A DNA stretch of 64,000 nucleotides from Icerya purchasi (taxonomy: Eukaryota > Arthropoda > Insecta > Hemiptera > Monophlebidae): NCBI GenBank assembly GCA_039619475.1, contig CM077116.1, positions 62,001-126,000 on the forward strand. The letters are read 5' to 3'. Both the position numbers and the translations under genes were made by a program. This document shows, piece after piece, positions 12,421 through 25,300 of this stretch (its first letter is position 1; every line of letters begins with the position of its first letter). The notes under the pieces are model-generated. The model did not search any database, was not told the DNA's origin, and saw nothing but the letters and a program-made list of their open reading frames with translations.

Positions 12421-14500
12421 TCCTTATATACTGAACATTCTAATTAGTGTATATTCCTATTTGCTATCACTTGGCCTTTCTACTTTTTACTGTGTTTCAT
12501 ACATGTTATATTTTTTTTTACCCTTAAACCAAATCTCTATTTGACTTTTTCTCTTTATATTGCTTCTAAGCGGTGGTTCTTTGTTGACACGCGAACAAAA
12601 AAAAAAAAAAAAACAGGGTCAAAAATGCCAAATTGGACTCGTCATAAAATACTGCATTACCTCAGAACTTTTCCAGTTGCAAACGTGTTCACAAGCAAAA
12701 TAATAAAATTTGATTTCACGATTGCATTCACTAATGAGCGATTTCTTTCAATCTATTCGGTCACCCTTCTATTTAATTGACTCTTTTTAATGTTCCCGAA
12801 CAGTTTTATTCTCATCTCTTGGCAATATTCACACAGTAGCATAGACGAACTCAGTTTGTTTTTGTTTTTTTATAATTTTACAAATGGTAGTTGGCGCTTC
12901 TTTTGGGTTTATTCTTTGGGGACGGACTTTCTCAGAGGCTCGATTCCATTTTCCCTATCGAAACGCTGTACAGTGCTTGCGACGGCACTTAATTTTAATT
13001 GTATTACCTGTATTACCGCATATGATATATATATATATAGCTTTTATCCACACAAGAAATGGCTAGCTGTTTCTTGGCACGCAGTATATTTCTTTACTTA
13101 TATTGTTGGTAAAAGAATTTCAGCTTTCAAACGAGATTAAAACGAGGGAAAAAAATATTTTTAAACATTTCAAAATCGTCGCGTGGTAAACACATTTCTC
13201 GGTTGAACATTTACTACTAAACTTTTGGGTCACATACAACACAATTGGATGAGTTGCAAACGCTAAGAAGACTTTTACGCAGACATTTTTCCTCGGTGTA
13301 ACTTTCATTGTGCTCGTTTTTATCGCTTTTTTCTTTTCCCGATTTTTTATCATTACGCTTCTCTTTAAATAGCAAAAAAATTGAAAAAAATTGTAAACGA
13401 TCGAATTATTTTTTCTACCGCGAAAATTACGAAAGTATTTGAAGATAGAAAGTGTAAACTTCTACGTCTCAGCACCTGTACTCTTCTTTTCCTTCTATTC
13501 TTTACTCACATCCAAGTATAGGTTTAATTTTTACAATGCGATACAAAATCAATATAATATGTGCAGTTGTTGGGCCATATTGTTGACAAGCGTGTTGCCG
13601 CACTATAGAACTTTTTTTTGTTGTAACAATTATGTTATCAGTCATTTTCGTTATTAAATATATATTTAAATAAACATAAACCCGAGCCGAATAAACTGTA
13701 TTATTAAAATAGAAACAAAAAACATCAACTAGTATACTTTGATTTAAAATCTTCTCCATTTATTTCGTTTTAATACAATTCAATAAAATTCGTCATAAGT
13801 AATATCCAATAACCCTGAGTTCATAGTTAGTTTGATTTAATTTTTTATTTTGCCCTTTGATAAGTTATACAATAAACAATGAATACTTTCCTTTTAAAGT
13901 TTTGTGCTGGTAGAGAAATTGAGTTGTACAAGTTATAATGCAGGGTCACTTGAGTTTTAAAAATAAATTAATATTAACAATCAACATTCAAAAAGTGTTA
14001 CCCTGGTCCGTTTAAAAAAAGCTAGCATAAAAACCACATGGAACCCTGTACTACGCACGTTGTATGTATTTATTTATTTACAATAAAAAGTTACAGTGAC
14101 AGCCATTAAAATCCACCAGTTTATCTAAGCTTTAATTCCGAACACTAAATAATTTATTCAACAAGTATATTAAATCTAGTAAAATATGTTTTATTAGTAC
14201 CAATAATAATAATTACTCTTCATCACCTTCTTTTTCAATAATTTTACATGAAACAGTAAAGTATGTTTGTCCATGATGTTAAATGAATGATCAAAAACCG
14301 CTCATGTATGTAGAAGTTATAGCAGATGATTGTAGATGCTCAGCTTTTGTAATACGACTGAAATTGTGACAGCTCTATTAGTCACGTGGTAGGAGGTTTC
14401 ACATTAAATTAGTCAAGTTTTACTAAAATTGAAGAAGGTACACAAAAAGGAATTAACATAAATAGATCAATTTCTGCATAAAAGAAGAATATTAGAAAAA
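12421..14500. other. AT-rich non-coding DNA
   Basis: It holds an A run near 12597-12613 and a short TA run near 13025. No domain or RNA gene was recognised. Open frames of 60-116 codons here are T-rich and look fortuitous. Confidence 0.45.
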
Positions 14501-14506
14501 CTCAAT

Positions 14507-15142
14507 TTATTTCCTTTTCAATTTTTTTCTTTTCTTAGCTGTACCATCTAAATTTACTTTCTCGCCGTTAACTTTTCTAAAGAATTTCTCTCGGCTGTTC
14601 CCTACATTAGACTGAAGTGGAAGTGGAGTACCCTTTAATACACCAGTAATACGTAAATGAGCTCCGGCAAATTTTAGTATTTGTTTATGTAGAGCTAAAT
14701 CATTATTTGTATATTTATTCTCAACAACATTTGTCTCCGTTAGTAAATGAATCAGTCTAGACGTGTACGGAAATATTATTTGTTTATTTTCTTTTCCTAA
14801 ATAAATTTTACTGCATCTGCTGTTCCCAGAAATTGTCATTGATCCTATCATAAACGCGTCAGTGTTAACATTATATCGTACTCCGTATACTTCATCATTC
14901 GGTGCAGATTCATTAACACCTGTGCGGTATGGATCTACTTCACTTATGTTAAAGATCTTATAACTGAGCTTGTTTTCAGTATTTTCATAGTCTTCTTCAT
15001 TTTTAACTTCACATCCAACATTATCTCTTCTAGCGGCACTGGAAAGTTGTTGATGTTTTAGCATTGGTATATCATCAGTTATTCTATTGGCATCCATTTT
15101 CAATCTTTCAGGTTTTTGTAATGGTTTTTGGATATACGACAA
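14507..15142 (-). CDS. Uncharacterised 211-codon ORF, possibly DUF8207-like
   Basis: This is the only intact ORF over 200 codons in the window that does not look like a standard transposon enzyme, apart from the retrotransposon spacer ORF and the Penelope ORF that reads into its own flank. The product is soluble, polar and lacks membrane segments. The central part (about residues 85-165) has a pattern YGVRYN...FMIG...IYLG...LIHLLTE...YTNNDLALHKQIL. From memory this resembles a domain in insect proteins of unknown function (DUF8207 type) that are often found with virus-like or Polinton-type elements; I cannot confirm it. The C-terminus KKRKKLKRK is a likely nuclear localisation signal. An in-frame Met about 15 codons in (MDANRITDD) is an alternative start. 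AATAAA overlaps the stop codon and could serve as poly(A) signal. No introns or partner genes are visible nearby. Confidence 0.4.
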   Translation of the reverse strand: MSYIQKPLQKPERLKMDANRITDDIPMLKHQQLSSAARRDNVGCEVKNEEDYENTENKLSYKIFNISEVDPYRTGVNESAPNDEVYGVRYNVNTDAFMIGSMTISGNSRCSKIYLGKENKQIIFPYTSRLIHLLTETNVVENKYTNNDLALHKQILKFAGAHLRITGVLKGTPLPLQSNVGNSREKFFRKVNGEKVNLDGTAKKRKKLKRK

Positions 15143-15590
15143 CAGTTTTGAGTTTTGTGATAAGTTTCAGTATGGCAGATGAAATACTTGTAATAGATTT
15201 GTATTCTTTTGAAATAAGAAAATTATCGGTACGGTTCAACTTATGTATTTATTTATTTTTTTATCTATTCATTAACGGAAATCAATCTCTTCTTACGAAA
15301 ATAATAACAAAAATAAATTAATATGTGACCAAAGTTAATTAGTAATATAATAATTTTTTTTTTTTTTAGAATGAACCTTAATACATTAGGAGAATTACAT
15401 TCAATGAGTAAATCAAAACATTTATTACTAATTCTCACAATAAATAAACAGTAAACAGTATATTAATACTATTATAGAAACAATTCGTACTGCTATCATG
15501 TTCAATAAATCTGCGAGAATCTGAAATATAATAATTAACATTTTTAAAAATAAGCATCTTTAACTTTTAACAATGGCTCGTTCGGGAAGG
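15143..15590. other. AT-rich non-coding DNA
   Basis: Nothing recognisable apart from a T run near 15354-15369. Confidence 0.45.
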
Positions 15591-15599
15591 TGATGTTCA

Positions 15600-15985
15600 T
15601 TTTGCTCGTTATAACTTTAGTCAAAACAGTCTGTTTGGGGCTTGAGAGTTTGGAGTTTATCTGTTTAAATACACGGGCCTTCGGTCTGACTGGGATTTAG
15701 GAGATTGGGGTTTGTTGGTTTAAAAAAACACAGGCTGAATGCCTGACTGGGTTTCAGGGGTTTGGGAGACAGTATGGTTATAAAGCACAGGATAATTTGA
15801 ATTTCCAAAAATTGATAACAGATTCGTAATCAGCTACTTCAAAAATCCTCGTGTACGATTTGTCATTAAAATTAAAACTTTTTTGACTTTTTTCCCGCCA
15901 TATTGGATCCGCCATTTTGGATAAACAGAATCTGACGACGGATTCGTAATCAGCGACCACAAAAACCCTTATATATAATTTTTTT
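15600..15985. repeat. Two short direct-repeat pairs
   Basis: A ~56 bp pair at 15670-15725 and 15726-15770 shares CACGGGCC.../CACAGGCTG..., CTGACTGGG and GGGGTTTG-like segments. A second pair shares GATTCGTAATCAGC at about 15820 and 15943, each followed by an AAAAATCCTC/AAAAACCCTT segment, ~123 bp apart. The CCGCCATATTGGATCCGCC segment lies between them. From memory, GATTCGTAATCAGCGACC-like repeats are widespread in insect genomes. No coding role is apparent. Confidence 0.55.
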
Positions 15986-16029
15986 TCGAAATTGGATTAC
16001 TTGATATATGTATTTATTGATATTTTTTT

Positions 16030-16500
16030 TGTAAGGATTGCTTTACCCCCCTTTAAGGGTGAAATTCATAAAAATGCCGAAACACGTTAAATTTTTTTTT
16101 CTCTAATTGTGTGTGTTAAAAAAAACTTTTCTTATTTTTGTATGTTATTTTATAATTTTTTATTCCATAATTATGACCAAAAAAAAGGTGGTTTCATTCC
16201 CTAGAAAATAGAGGATGCAACCCCACCGCTTAAATCACTGTGGATTACTTGTCCTTTGCACGAGAAATAATTTCCATTTTGTTTCAAAAAAAATATATAG
16301 AGTTGATGACAAGCTATTTAGGAAAAACGATTTTCGGGGGGTGAACTTTAGGGGTGGTTTTCACCCTTTGAAACTGCATATGGGCCGGTAAAAACAAAAA
16401 AACCCACGTGTCTAACATTTTTTGTACTCACATATCAAAATTTCATCAAAATCAGCGTCTGACAACTCGTGTACTTTCCTTGTTAGTTGAATAAAATGAA
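16030..16500. repeat. Probable dispersed non-coding repeat
   Basis: It contains ACCCCCCTTTAAGGGTGAAA near 16046 and GGGGTGAACTTTAGGGGTGG...TTTTCACCC near 16338, then ATCAAAATTTCATCAAAATC. These phrases are typical of dispersed insect repeats, as I remember them, but I cannot name the family or set its ends. Confidence 0.35.
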
Positions 16501-16956
16501 AATAAAATTAATCGATAAAGTGCTAAACATCGAAATAAGGATCGCATAAAAAACGTTTAATTCAAAATTGCTTTTCATTACATTATTTCCGTAACAACAA
16601 CAAAATTAAATAATCATGGTGTATACTGTTTGAATTTTTTTGAAATAATTCGAAAATTATATGGACATTGTAATTTCAATATGAAATGTAAAATAAGTAT
16701 TATAATCTACAAATTGGCATAGTTTAAACATTGGTGTATTGAGAAATAATTACTTAAATCAGTTAAATTTATAATTTTAAGTAAGGGTGTCCCCTTTCAA
16801 AAACGAAAAAAAAAATTGTTTTTTATAAACAAATTCCATTGTAAAAATTTAATAAAGATGCGCTGTAAAAAAAAAATTATTTTTTTTATTCACAACATTT
16901 GTGCCTTACATTTGTACATGTATGTACAGATATATATATATGTGTATATATAGTAT

Positions 16957-17035
16957 GTTGTCGCGATAGCATGGTTGTTGGGGCGCTTGGCTTCCGTCAT
17001 GGAGGTTTTAAGTTCGATTTTAGCCGATGACAAGA
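16957..17035 (+). repeat. tRNA-derived SINE head
   Basis: The segment has a pol III A box TAGCATGGTTG at 16967-16977 and a weak B box AGTTCGATTTT near 17011. It aligns with the SINE heads at 20692 and 39774 (minus): GTCGCG-GTAGCCTAGTTG, GGCGCTTGGCTTCCG, GGAGGT. A second partial start, GTATGTCGTCGCGAAAG, lies at ~17505. It is too diverged in the stems to be a working tRNA. Confidence 0.65.
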
Positions 17036-17039
17036 AATT

Positions 17040-18900
17040 TCTAAAAAAAATTACTAAACGAAATTATTTCAAAAATAATTACTATAAAATCATGAAAGCA
17101 GGAATAAAATGTGTTTCCAAGTAATATATAATATGTAGATATATTTTATATACATATACAAATATAGGCACGAACATGGTAAATAAAAAAAAAAGTACGA
17201 TTACACTATGTCAATTATATTAAAGTAAATTTTATAATGATAATAGTAGCATATAGATGTTTCCACATATTTTAAGATATTAGTGTGTTGAAAAGTGAAC
17301 AATGCTTCTCTTAAAGTCTTTTAAAATTTCTGAACAATTGCTTTATTTTTATTTATAAAGGTTTGTTTCTTAAATAGTATGTTTAGGCTGCAGTTTGAAT
17401 ACGATGTGAATCTGACGAACATGTTAATGCTATATATTCATTTAAGACTAAAAAATATTTTTAAATTATGCTTAAAGAATAATCATGAATTTTCGGATAT
17501 ATAGTATGTCGTCGCGAAAGATTATTTGTGCTTGTAAGTAAATTAATTTTTCCAAATTATTTAAATTTTCAAACGGATGCTTATACAGAAAACATGTAAT
17601 CAGGCAAAAATAAAATAACGAACACAGACACAAGATCTTCTATAATACCGTACAGTATCGACTAAAAATTCCGTCTTCACTAAAATTCAGCACCTCGAAA
17701 CTGATACTGACTTAACTTATTTAATTAGACTTGGCTCGACTAATTCAGTGTGAAGGTAGATGTGCACATATAAGCATCCTCAAATGTAACTTTAATCGAA
17801 TCGACTTTACTATTCGACTTTACTAATAAACCAGCCTAACTTCACCGCCGAAAAAGGTATAAAAATTTAAAAACTCAATTTTTCTACATTTTTACTTCAC
17901 AGTCGGAATGTTGAATGAGAACACGTGCGAATTGCTCGGATACAAAAAATTTCGGGAAACTGAAGAGAGCAGCAATTTCTTTACCATTTGAGTGTGTGGA
18001 AAAAAGTTATTTTATTTTATACTTTATTTCTATTTTATTTTATTTTTTTCTTATAAATGCGCTGACGCAGCCTTTACAAGCGTATGCCTTACTACGCGAC
18101 GCGTGTTTGTGATTTTTTCTGTTGTTTACACTTCGCGTTCATGACTGCCCATCGTAAACTAAAATACGCAAGCAGTGTGACTAGGTTAATCAAATCTCGA
18201 TGCGGTTCCGCAGGAATATAGACATTCTTAAAAAGTTTACGACTTTACCACAGTCTTTTCCAGTTGCGCGAAATCATTGGATTTCCAACCATCGTGAATA
18301 CAAACGCCCCAATGACCTCCGGACAGAGATAAGAACGCTCAAAAAAGATGCTAATGTTGTATCTGATTTTCTGCAGTCATAAGGCTCGTAGACATTTTTA
18401 GAGTTTTACTGGTACCTCAAAATGTCTGGAATAAGAAATAATTAGCATCGAGATATTTAATCGTTAACCCCCTTCGGTGTTGAAAGAAACAAAGCTCTAA
18501 ATGGAGCCTAGCCTTTCGGTCGTTTGTCGATTCCATTTGGCCTATGCTCATTAATGTAATATCATTTCTAGATATTTTAATATTTTTGAAAAATCACGTT
18601 ACAATAATGTCCATTTTTAAAAGTTTATGAAAATTGAAAAGCTTTTTATTCCATATTAAATTCTACTGAGACAGCAGCCTTAAAAATTCTTACTTTTATA
18701 GCGCAGATTTCAGTTATCTCTAGAATGGCTGTATTTAGGGCAATTCTCTACAACGAACCGGGCTTACTTGATTTAGTAACTTTGCATATAGATTTTATTG
18801 AAAAAAGTTATTAATTTTACTCATATGTAAACACTATATTGGCACATGTTTCGAATAACGCTCCTTTATATGTAATACGTCTTGATTTATGATTAAGATA
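17040..18900. other. Non-coding DNA
   Basis: No recognisable gene. Short ORFs at 17915 and 18200 have no domain character. Confidence 0.4.
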
Positions 18901-18920
18901 CTGAAAAAATTAACTTGTAA

Positions 18921-18976
18921 GAGAGTCTTTAGCACAGATTAAGCCTTACTACGGCGATGCCGGGCTAGATACTCTC
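18921..18976. other. GC-richer segment closed by a 6 bp inverted repeat
   Basis: GAGAGT (18921-18926) and ACTCTC (18971-18976) can pair around a 44 nt interior that holds a second small hairpin, GGCGATGCC. It stands out by base composition from its AT-rich surroundings. No known RNA family was recognised. Confidence 0.3.
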
Positions 18977-19899
18977 ATAGAATTACTTGTGTGAAATGTT
19001 TCTTTGTATAATATTTTCTGATAAATACGCATTTATTAATCAAAAAACAAAAAAAAAACAAAACCAACTAGTAACCCGGAGCATAATTCAAGAGAACAAT
19101 AATGATTTTTTAAAGAACATAAAAGAAAAATGCACAATATGATAATTTTGACGAGATTTTAACTTGTGTTTGGTGAATTATTATTTTTTCAAATACAAAT
19201 ACGAATTTTTTTTTTTTTTTGGTCTTTAAACTCAAATTCCACCTATCGTCTGTTTATTTCACTTATTAACCTCAATTGTCTGTTATGTTATGACTATACC
19301 AATATCTTACTTCTTCTTACAAAATCATAGATTGCATGATACGTAATCGGTAGTGCAAGGATATAATTCATATTATACGGGCACTGGATATTCAATAATA
19401 ATAACGCTCGATGGAGATCAGAAATGTGCGAAGTGTGTAATAAGAACATTCTAAGAACATGTGATCCGCATCAGCCACTTTATCTACGTTCCTTGGATGA
19501 GTACAGAATATCAATCCATCGGATTTTATATAGAAATGCAAGCAGCATATTTGTAAATACTGAATTGCAGTTTTCGAAATTGAATCCCAGATATGTATTC
19601 ATTAGAGGACCCATATGTATGAGTAGTATGCAATATTTATCACACTGTTTTTTTTTTGATACAGTGTAATGATTGTTGTTCTGGTGCTAGTATAGATTGT
19701 ATTGTAATTCGCCGCATAGACTGTTTGTACAGTAGTAAATTAAAGAAAAGGAACTGGTTAAAATTATGAACGTGTATCATTTTAATAAGCAAAAAGGAAT
19801 TAGCAAAATATCACAATATTTTCCGAAACTAGTCGATATTTTTATGTCTTAATTTGTGTGAAATTTTTCATTATTAGCGTTTATCACTTTTTTGTGTAG

Positions 19900-20065
19900 G
19901 AATAGTAGAATGATGAATAGAAGAAAAAAACAATCGAGCAGGCTACGGCAGTCAGTCGATATAATAGAAAAGGAAAAGGAAAAGGAAACTTCAAAACAGT
20001 TAATACAATTCCTAGTTGCGCAGAAAGATCAGAGTCCTTGCAGAAAAAGGGCTAAAAAAATCTAA
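19900..20065 (+). CDS. Possible terminal exon or small ORF, 51 codons
   Basis: An ATG at 19910 opens a 51-codon frame ending TAA at 20063-20065. It encodes a highly charged peptide with a KEKEKE run and a basic C-terminus (CRKRAKKI). The frame is open upstream to a pyrimidine-rich tract ending TTTTTTGTGTAG at 19899, which looks like a 3' splice acceptor, so this may be a last exon. No upstream exon was identified and no homology is recognised. It could equally be chance. Confidence 0.22.
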
Positions 20066-20691
20066 TTTTAATCCGATCTTCTTATAGCGTCTTTCACTTC
20101 CGTAGCTCGTTTGATTCACGTTCTGACTAAAAGATTTAATATTTTAACTTCGACCTACAATGTGTGTAACATTGTTTTCCTTACGGTCTAAATTTGTACA
20201 ATGTCATTCGTTAAATCGGATTGTTACCATGGATATGTTCCCGATATTGTTCAGCCAAAGTTGCTACATTACTAGTTCCACCGTTTGATATGGATAATCC
20301 GTATCCTAAATCTACTTTTCATTAATTTTACTGGAAAACTGAGAAGTCGAGTAAGTTTTACATTATACCTTCCTGTAAAATTTTACTGATCTTTACAGTG
20401 AAATCTTAGATTTCGTTAGATGCCATTATATGGGTGTTTCTGTTTTAACATTCTTCCTTTCATTGGTTTTACTGAATATTCCTATTCGATTGGGTAGTAG
20501 TTAAACCATTTTCATAAACTGATCATAAAATTCCTTAAATATCTCAGTTTTATCCTCATGTCGTTGACGATTATGTACATCGGGGTTGGAAATTTTCTAA
20601 TCAGTTCAGATTAGGGTTTGGATTTTCCATATAATTCATATTTTTTTGCTTATAGCTGACACTTTGATATTTCGCATCTAGGCGTTTTAAA

Positions 20692-20950
20692 GTCGTCGCG
20701 GTAGCCTAGTTGCTAGAGCGCTTGACTTCCGTTACGGAGGTCACAGGTTTGATCCCGAGCGACGACAGAACTTATTACAAGAATTAAATAAATAAATAAT
20801 CGCTAATAATCACGTGGAAGGCAATGGCAAACCACTACGTACAACATCATATGCGCGCTAGGTTAGTACACAGCAGACACACACGGGACTGCACTAGTAT
20901 ATCGATAAATCAAACGATTACTAATCAGTTCCGAATGTAGTCTTACTTGT
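20692..20950 (+). repeat. tRNA-derived SINE with body
   Basis: The head has A box TAGCCTAGTTG (20702-20712, a full match to TRGYNNARNNG) and B box GGTTTGATCCC (20746-20756, one mismatch to consensus). The ends GTCGTCGCGG and CGAGCGACGAC are complementary like an acceptor stem. An AAATAAATAAATAA linker follows. The body contains GGAAGGCAATGGCAAACC near 20817, which looks like a conserved SINE core. The 3' end is uncertain. The parent tRNA is possibly Arg-like, but I cannot settle it. Confidence 0.75.
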
Positions 20951-21119
20951 GTATACTTCCGTTAAATATAATAATTGCCTAGTCGCTACCCATGTCTGTA
21001 CAGCTGAGATGTACGAATAGGTAGTCGTCGACGTTCAGAAGCTGAGTATGTCACTATAAAGAAAAGTAGGCGTTTTTTTTGTTAGTACGTTTATTTATTG
21101 TCGCTCAGCAACTCTGGCT

Positions 21120-21439
21120 ATTTGCGACGAATACATAAAGTTTACATCTTATAAATAGAGTACAAAGCGGTTGATTTTAAATATTTCAGACGATTTTACA
21201 ACAAATTTAAATTTAAGTTAATTTATATCTTATATTATAGAGTACAAAGAGGTTGACTTTAAATATTTCATGAGATTTTTACAAACCAATTCATCGTCGC
21301 TCAAAATGTCGCAAAGCGATTTCCCCTCGAGGTTGCCGGTTTTTCTATGTTCCACATACTTTTTACATTTGCACAGTAGATGTTGTACGGTAATGATTTC
21401 GTTGCAAGTATGGCATTGAGGAGTTTGTGTTTTTTCCAA
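21120..21439 (-). pseudogene. I-group non-LTR C-terminal zinc knuckle fragment
   Basis: The open frame 21439-21230 reads CHTCNEIITVQHLLCKCKKY, the CX2C...H...C knuckle that closes RNase H-bearing non-LTR ORF2 proteins, followed by the usual acidic tail. Upstream RT and RNase H are missing. The terminal ~80 bp (21228-21290) is duplicated at 21147-21205, both containing ATAGAGTACAAAG and GGTTGA. The fragment is dead. Confidence 0.7.
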
Positions 21440-21749
21440 GATGTATTTATGCGTTATCGAACAATGACCAATTCAGAGACGTGCTAGAACGATTTCTTCT
21501 AGTAGGCTTTTTAAAGGAGGTAGATTCGAAATACACTAATTTAATAGTACATATAAAAATGCATATTTTGGACGTGGCGTTTGCATACCTTGAGAATTTT
21601 TACATACATTTTTCGTAATTACATATAAAAAAAAAAAAAACACATGCAAGCGTGCCACAAACGCGCAATTATACATTCGAAACGATAAAAAGGTCAAAGT
21701 AAATACATGAAATTTTTAACTTTGCTAAAAAAAAAGCAGTGTTTCCATT

Positions 21750-22352
21750 GTTTTATTTTTTTTGTCAAGTCTATTGTTCGATGATGGCCTCTTGCAGCGT
21801 GTTTATGAAACCGAAAAAAAAACAACAAAAAACAACTTATTTCTCCTTGTCGGTCGATCGTGTTGTACCTCTTTACGAACAGAATATCTTTCTAGAAATA
21901 AAAATAGTCTTTGGAACCAAATTCCTCCCACCAATAAACTGAAAAACATCAAAAACGATATACTTCCAAGAAATTGCTTTGATATCTCTCGTCGAGAAGA
22001 CGTCTTACTCACACGTATACGTACAGGTCACTCTCTTATCACTCATTCTTACCTACTCAATAAACAACCTCCCCCCATTTGCTTAATATGTAACACCCAA
22101 ATTTCAATAATGCACTTACTTTTTCAATGTCCTAAATATCAAAATGAAAGATCCCTATATCTAACTTCCAATAATCCAAAAGAAATTTTAACAGATGATC
22201 CCAATAAAATTCAAAATTTATTATCCTTTCTCTCTAAAACTGGTTTACGACCCCTTCTATAAAATTTAAGATTCCATCTCCCAATATAAAATCCCTTCTA
22301 AAAGCAATCCTCCCGCACGACACGCCACTAGACTTAGTAGCTGTACATGGCG

Positions 22353-22383
<31 letters not shown>
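21750..22383 (+). mobile_element. 5'-truncated I-group non-LTR retrotransposon 3' end with poly(A)
   Basis: Codons 21762-22262 encode the post-RNase H region: RREDVLLTRIRTGHSLITHS, then PPPICLIC...MHLLFQCPKY, the CX2C/H/C knuckle, and a natural C-terminus ending LRPLL. A ~90 bp 3' UTR and a pure A run at 22356-22383 follow. The N-terminal part of this frame has decayed. The intact tail shows it arrived by target-primed reverse transcription, with heavy 5' truncation as is usual for such copies. Confidence 0.8.
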
Positions 22384-22387
<4 letters not shown>

Positions 22388-25300
22388 TTTAGTCTTCTTT
22401 ATAAATGAAATAAATTTGAACATCATATTTACTCTCCGAATTTTTAGGATTTTCATATTTATTTTGTTAATTGCCTAAGCTGAATATTAGTGTCGGCAAA
22501 CAAAAACAAATATTGTTGATCGACCACGCTGGTATTTGACAGTGCTACCATTATCTTCGACCTTGTGATCGGTGCTTTAAGAACTAAGTTAGATGCTGTG
22601 CTTCATCGTAATCCTACATGGCATTTATTACGGATAATAGTGAACATTTTAGACGGAGTATCAGATGAAAACGAAATCTCTTACATTCCATCTGAAGTGG
22701 CACATTTAAATATTTACTATTTATATTTTGCGATGTAGAGAGGTGGTTTTTTCTGCATTGAAAGCTAACAGACGCGAGATATAATTTTCGTGTGGTGAAA
22801 ATTTAGAAAAAATTCTTATTGGTAAATGTAATAATTTTTAAATTTTTAAATGTTTCTTTAATACAAATTAATTTAAAAGAAGAGAAAGCAGCATTTTAAT
22901 AAACATTTCGAGCGAAAAACGAAAGATTTTATTTTAATTTTTTTAATACAATACACACAACCTGTTACGAAATTTTTAGTGCATATTTCAAGGATTTTTA
23001 GTTCATGTAAATCCGAACCCTAGTTATGATTACATATAATCTATTCTAGAGTCGGGTGTAATTGACGTATAATAATTTAATGAGCAACGCCAGACAAGGG
23101 CAGAGATTCAGAGTTTGGCTAGACTGCAATATTATGTTTTTTTTGTTTTTTTTTTATAATTTAAAAACAGAAATTTATTCTAGGTCAGTATTTAAGAGCG
23201 TGGTTAACGTCACTTAGCGTTCTCAAGTATTTTCTAATGATAGACGTGTGCTGGTCATCCGCGCTGATTATCAAGTCTGCACCGTGGAGTACACTATTGT
23301 AACCAAAACAAGCTATCTAAGCTGGATGAAAGAAAGCCACTAGTAGGAAGTAGTAGAAAAGCCAAACGAAGATAAACATATTACTGCAAAGTGTGGTGGA
23401 AATGAAGCCTCAGCTTAGATTAAATAAAAATATCATAGTGAACTTTGCCACTAAATCATTAAAATGAAAATTTCTTTCGCGAGATATCAAGGATTAGTTA
23501 GTGAAACATCAATTTTAGCTGAAGAACGCCATGATTATGGATGTGTATATCCGAAACTAATCGGTGTTGTTTTGATATTTATGTATGCGTTTCATTAAAT
23601 TTTTTGTTCTGAATGTTTTATAAAAATAATTAATTGGAGAAAAAATTAAAATAATAATTGAAGAAAGTTCGGGAATAGTGCAATAGAAGATGATGGTGGA
23701 AAATATAATATTGAAAGGCAAATGTGTGTATACATATATATATGTACATATGTATGTATATAACCTGTATGTATAGAGGTAAAGAAAAAAAGAGAAATCG
23801 AAATTAAATTTTATTTCTCTTCCTCTTACGAAGAGGGAAAAATATCAAACGCCTCGAACGTAAACCTATTTGGTTGGATTTTGGAAAACCATTATTACTG
23901 TAAAGCATGGCGCGTGAAAAACATTAGATAAATGCTGTCATCGTGTTATCCGCGTATGTGTAAGGCTGGGATGTGTCAGTAGGTGACAGATATCTTATAT
24001 TACATGACATATCGACAACTGGATACGTATGCAGTTTTGTGCGGTGACATTAATTCTCACGGGAATTTTTGGAGTCCACGAGATATTCGTAGGTCAAAGA
24101 AAACGAAAAATAGCCTCGCCGAAGTATCGACGTATTCCAGAGATTTTGAAACACATACGGAAGTTCGCGCGCTGAGAATTTTGTTATTATGTTTCTGTTT
24201 TTTTAATCTCGTGACAGATTTCTCTGGCAAAGTTGTCTGTTACGAAAAGCTCTTTTTTATTTTATTTTTTTTTTTTTTAGTTTTTCGATTCCGAAGAAAG
24301 ATAGAAAGAAGTGACATTTTGGCTTAGCTTGCATTGAAGTAATTGGCGGGGTCCAACAATCTACACGATTTTCATTAGATTTTCAGTCGACGTTAGAGTA
24401 TAATACCATCTTCATTCACCCCAGCGCGACATATAAAAAAAAAAAAAAAACAACTAAAAAATAGAAAGGAAAACGATGATAAGTGCGAATTGTAATCGAA
24501 TATTGATACTAAAGTTTAATGTCTAGGATAGATCCGACATACGATTTGGTCACATTTGTAATGGGAATCGATCGCGCCACTTTTTTTGTTTTTTCCATGC
24601 CCGTACCAGTAAATTTTATGCCGATGTCTTATTTTATTTTCATTTTTAAGTGTTAATTTTGTTTTTGTAATAAAGTAAATTGAGAATCTTTTATTTGAAA
24701 CTAATATGTCATCGCCAAATAAGCCTCCTGGATATTGTAAGTTATAACAAATACAAATGTAACAAACAAATTTAAGTATAAAATGATCGCTTACTTAGAA
24801 ATCTTTTTCAGGTATAACCCATTATCAGCTAAAAGCACAACTCAATATATGCAATCAGAAAAAAATTCTAAATTACACTGAGATCAAATAGGAAATAAAA
24901 CGATTTATATAGTTTAAATCAACAATTTAAAGTCGATATATCATAATTGTTAGAAAGAGATGATGTTCACAGACTAAAATATATATCTAAGGATTATATT
25001 AAACATTTAAATAATATAAATTTTAAAAATTATAAAGTTTTATATAAAAAAGTGGGTTATTATTGTTTGGTATTTGGTCGTTTAATATATTAATTTTGTG
25101 TTTATTTATATAATAATTTTCAGCTATGTTCATGATGAAGAACAACCTTTGTTATAGGTACCAGTATTTTTTTATATATGTATTATTATTTCCTTTATTT
25201 ATAGCGATTATTTTATTTTTTAGATTATTATTGGTTTTAAATGCTATTTTTAATCCTTGTTTTTTAACTAAATGACTTCATTTGTATATATTGTTATTTA

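Noticed and set aside
20692..20765. Functional tRNA gene
   Set aside because: The pol III boxes are good but the stems are imperfect, the anticodon loop is unclear, and the sequence continues into a SINE body.
23983..24327. 114-codon ORF with a GDINSHGNFW phrase like the APE endonuclease motif
   Set aside because: Only one motif is present, none of the other endonuclease blocks surround it, and the rest is T-rich low-complexity sequence.
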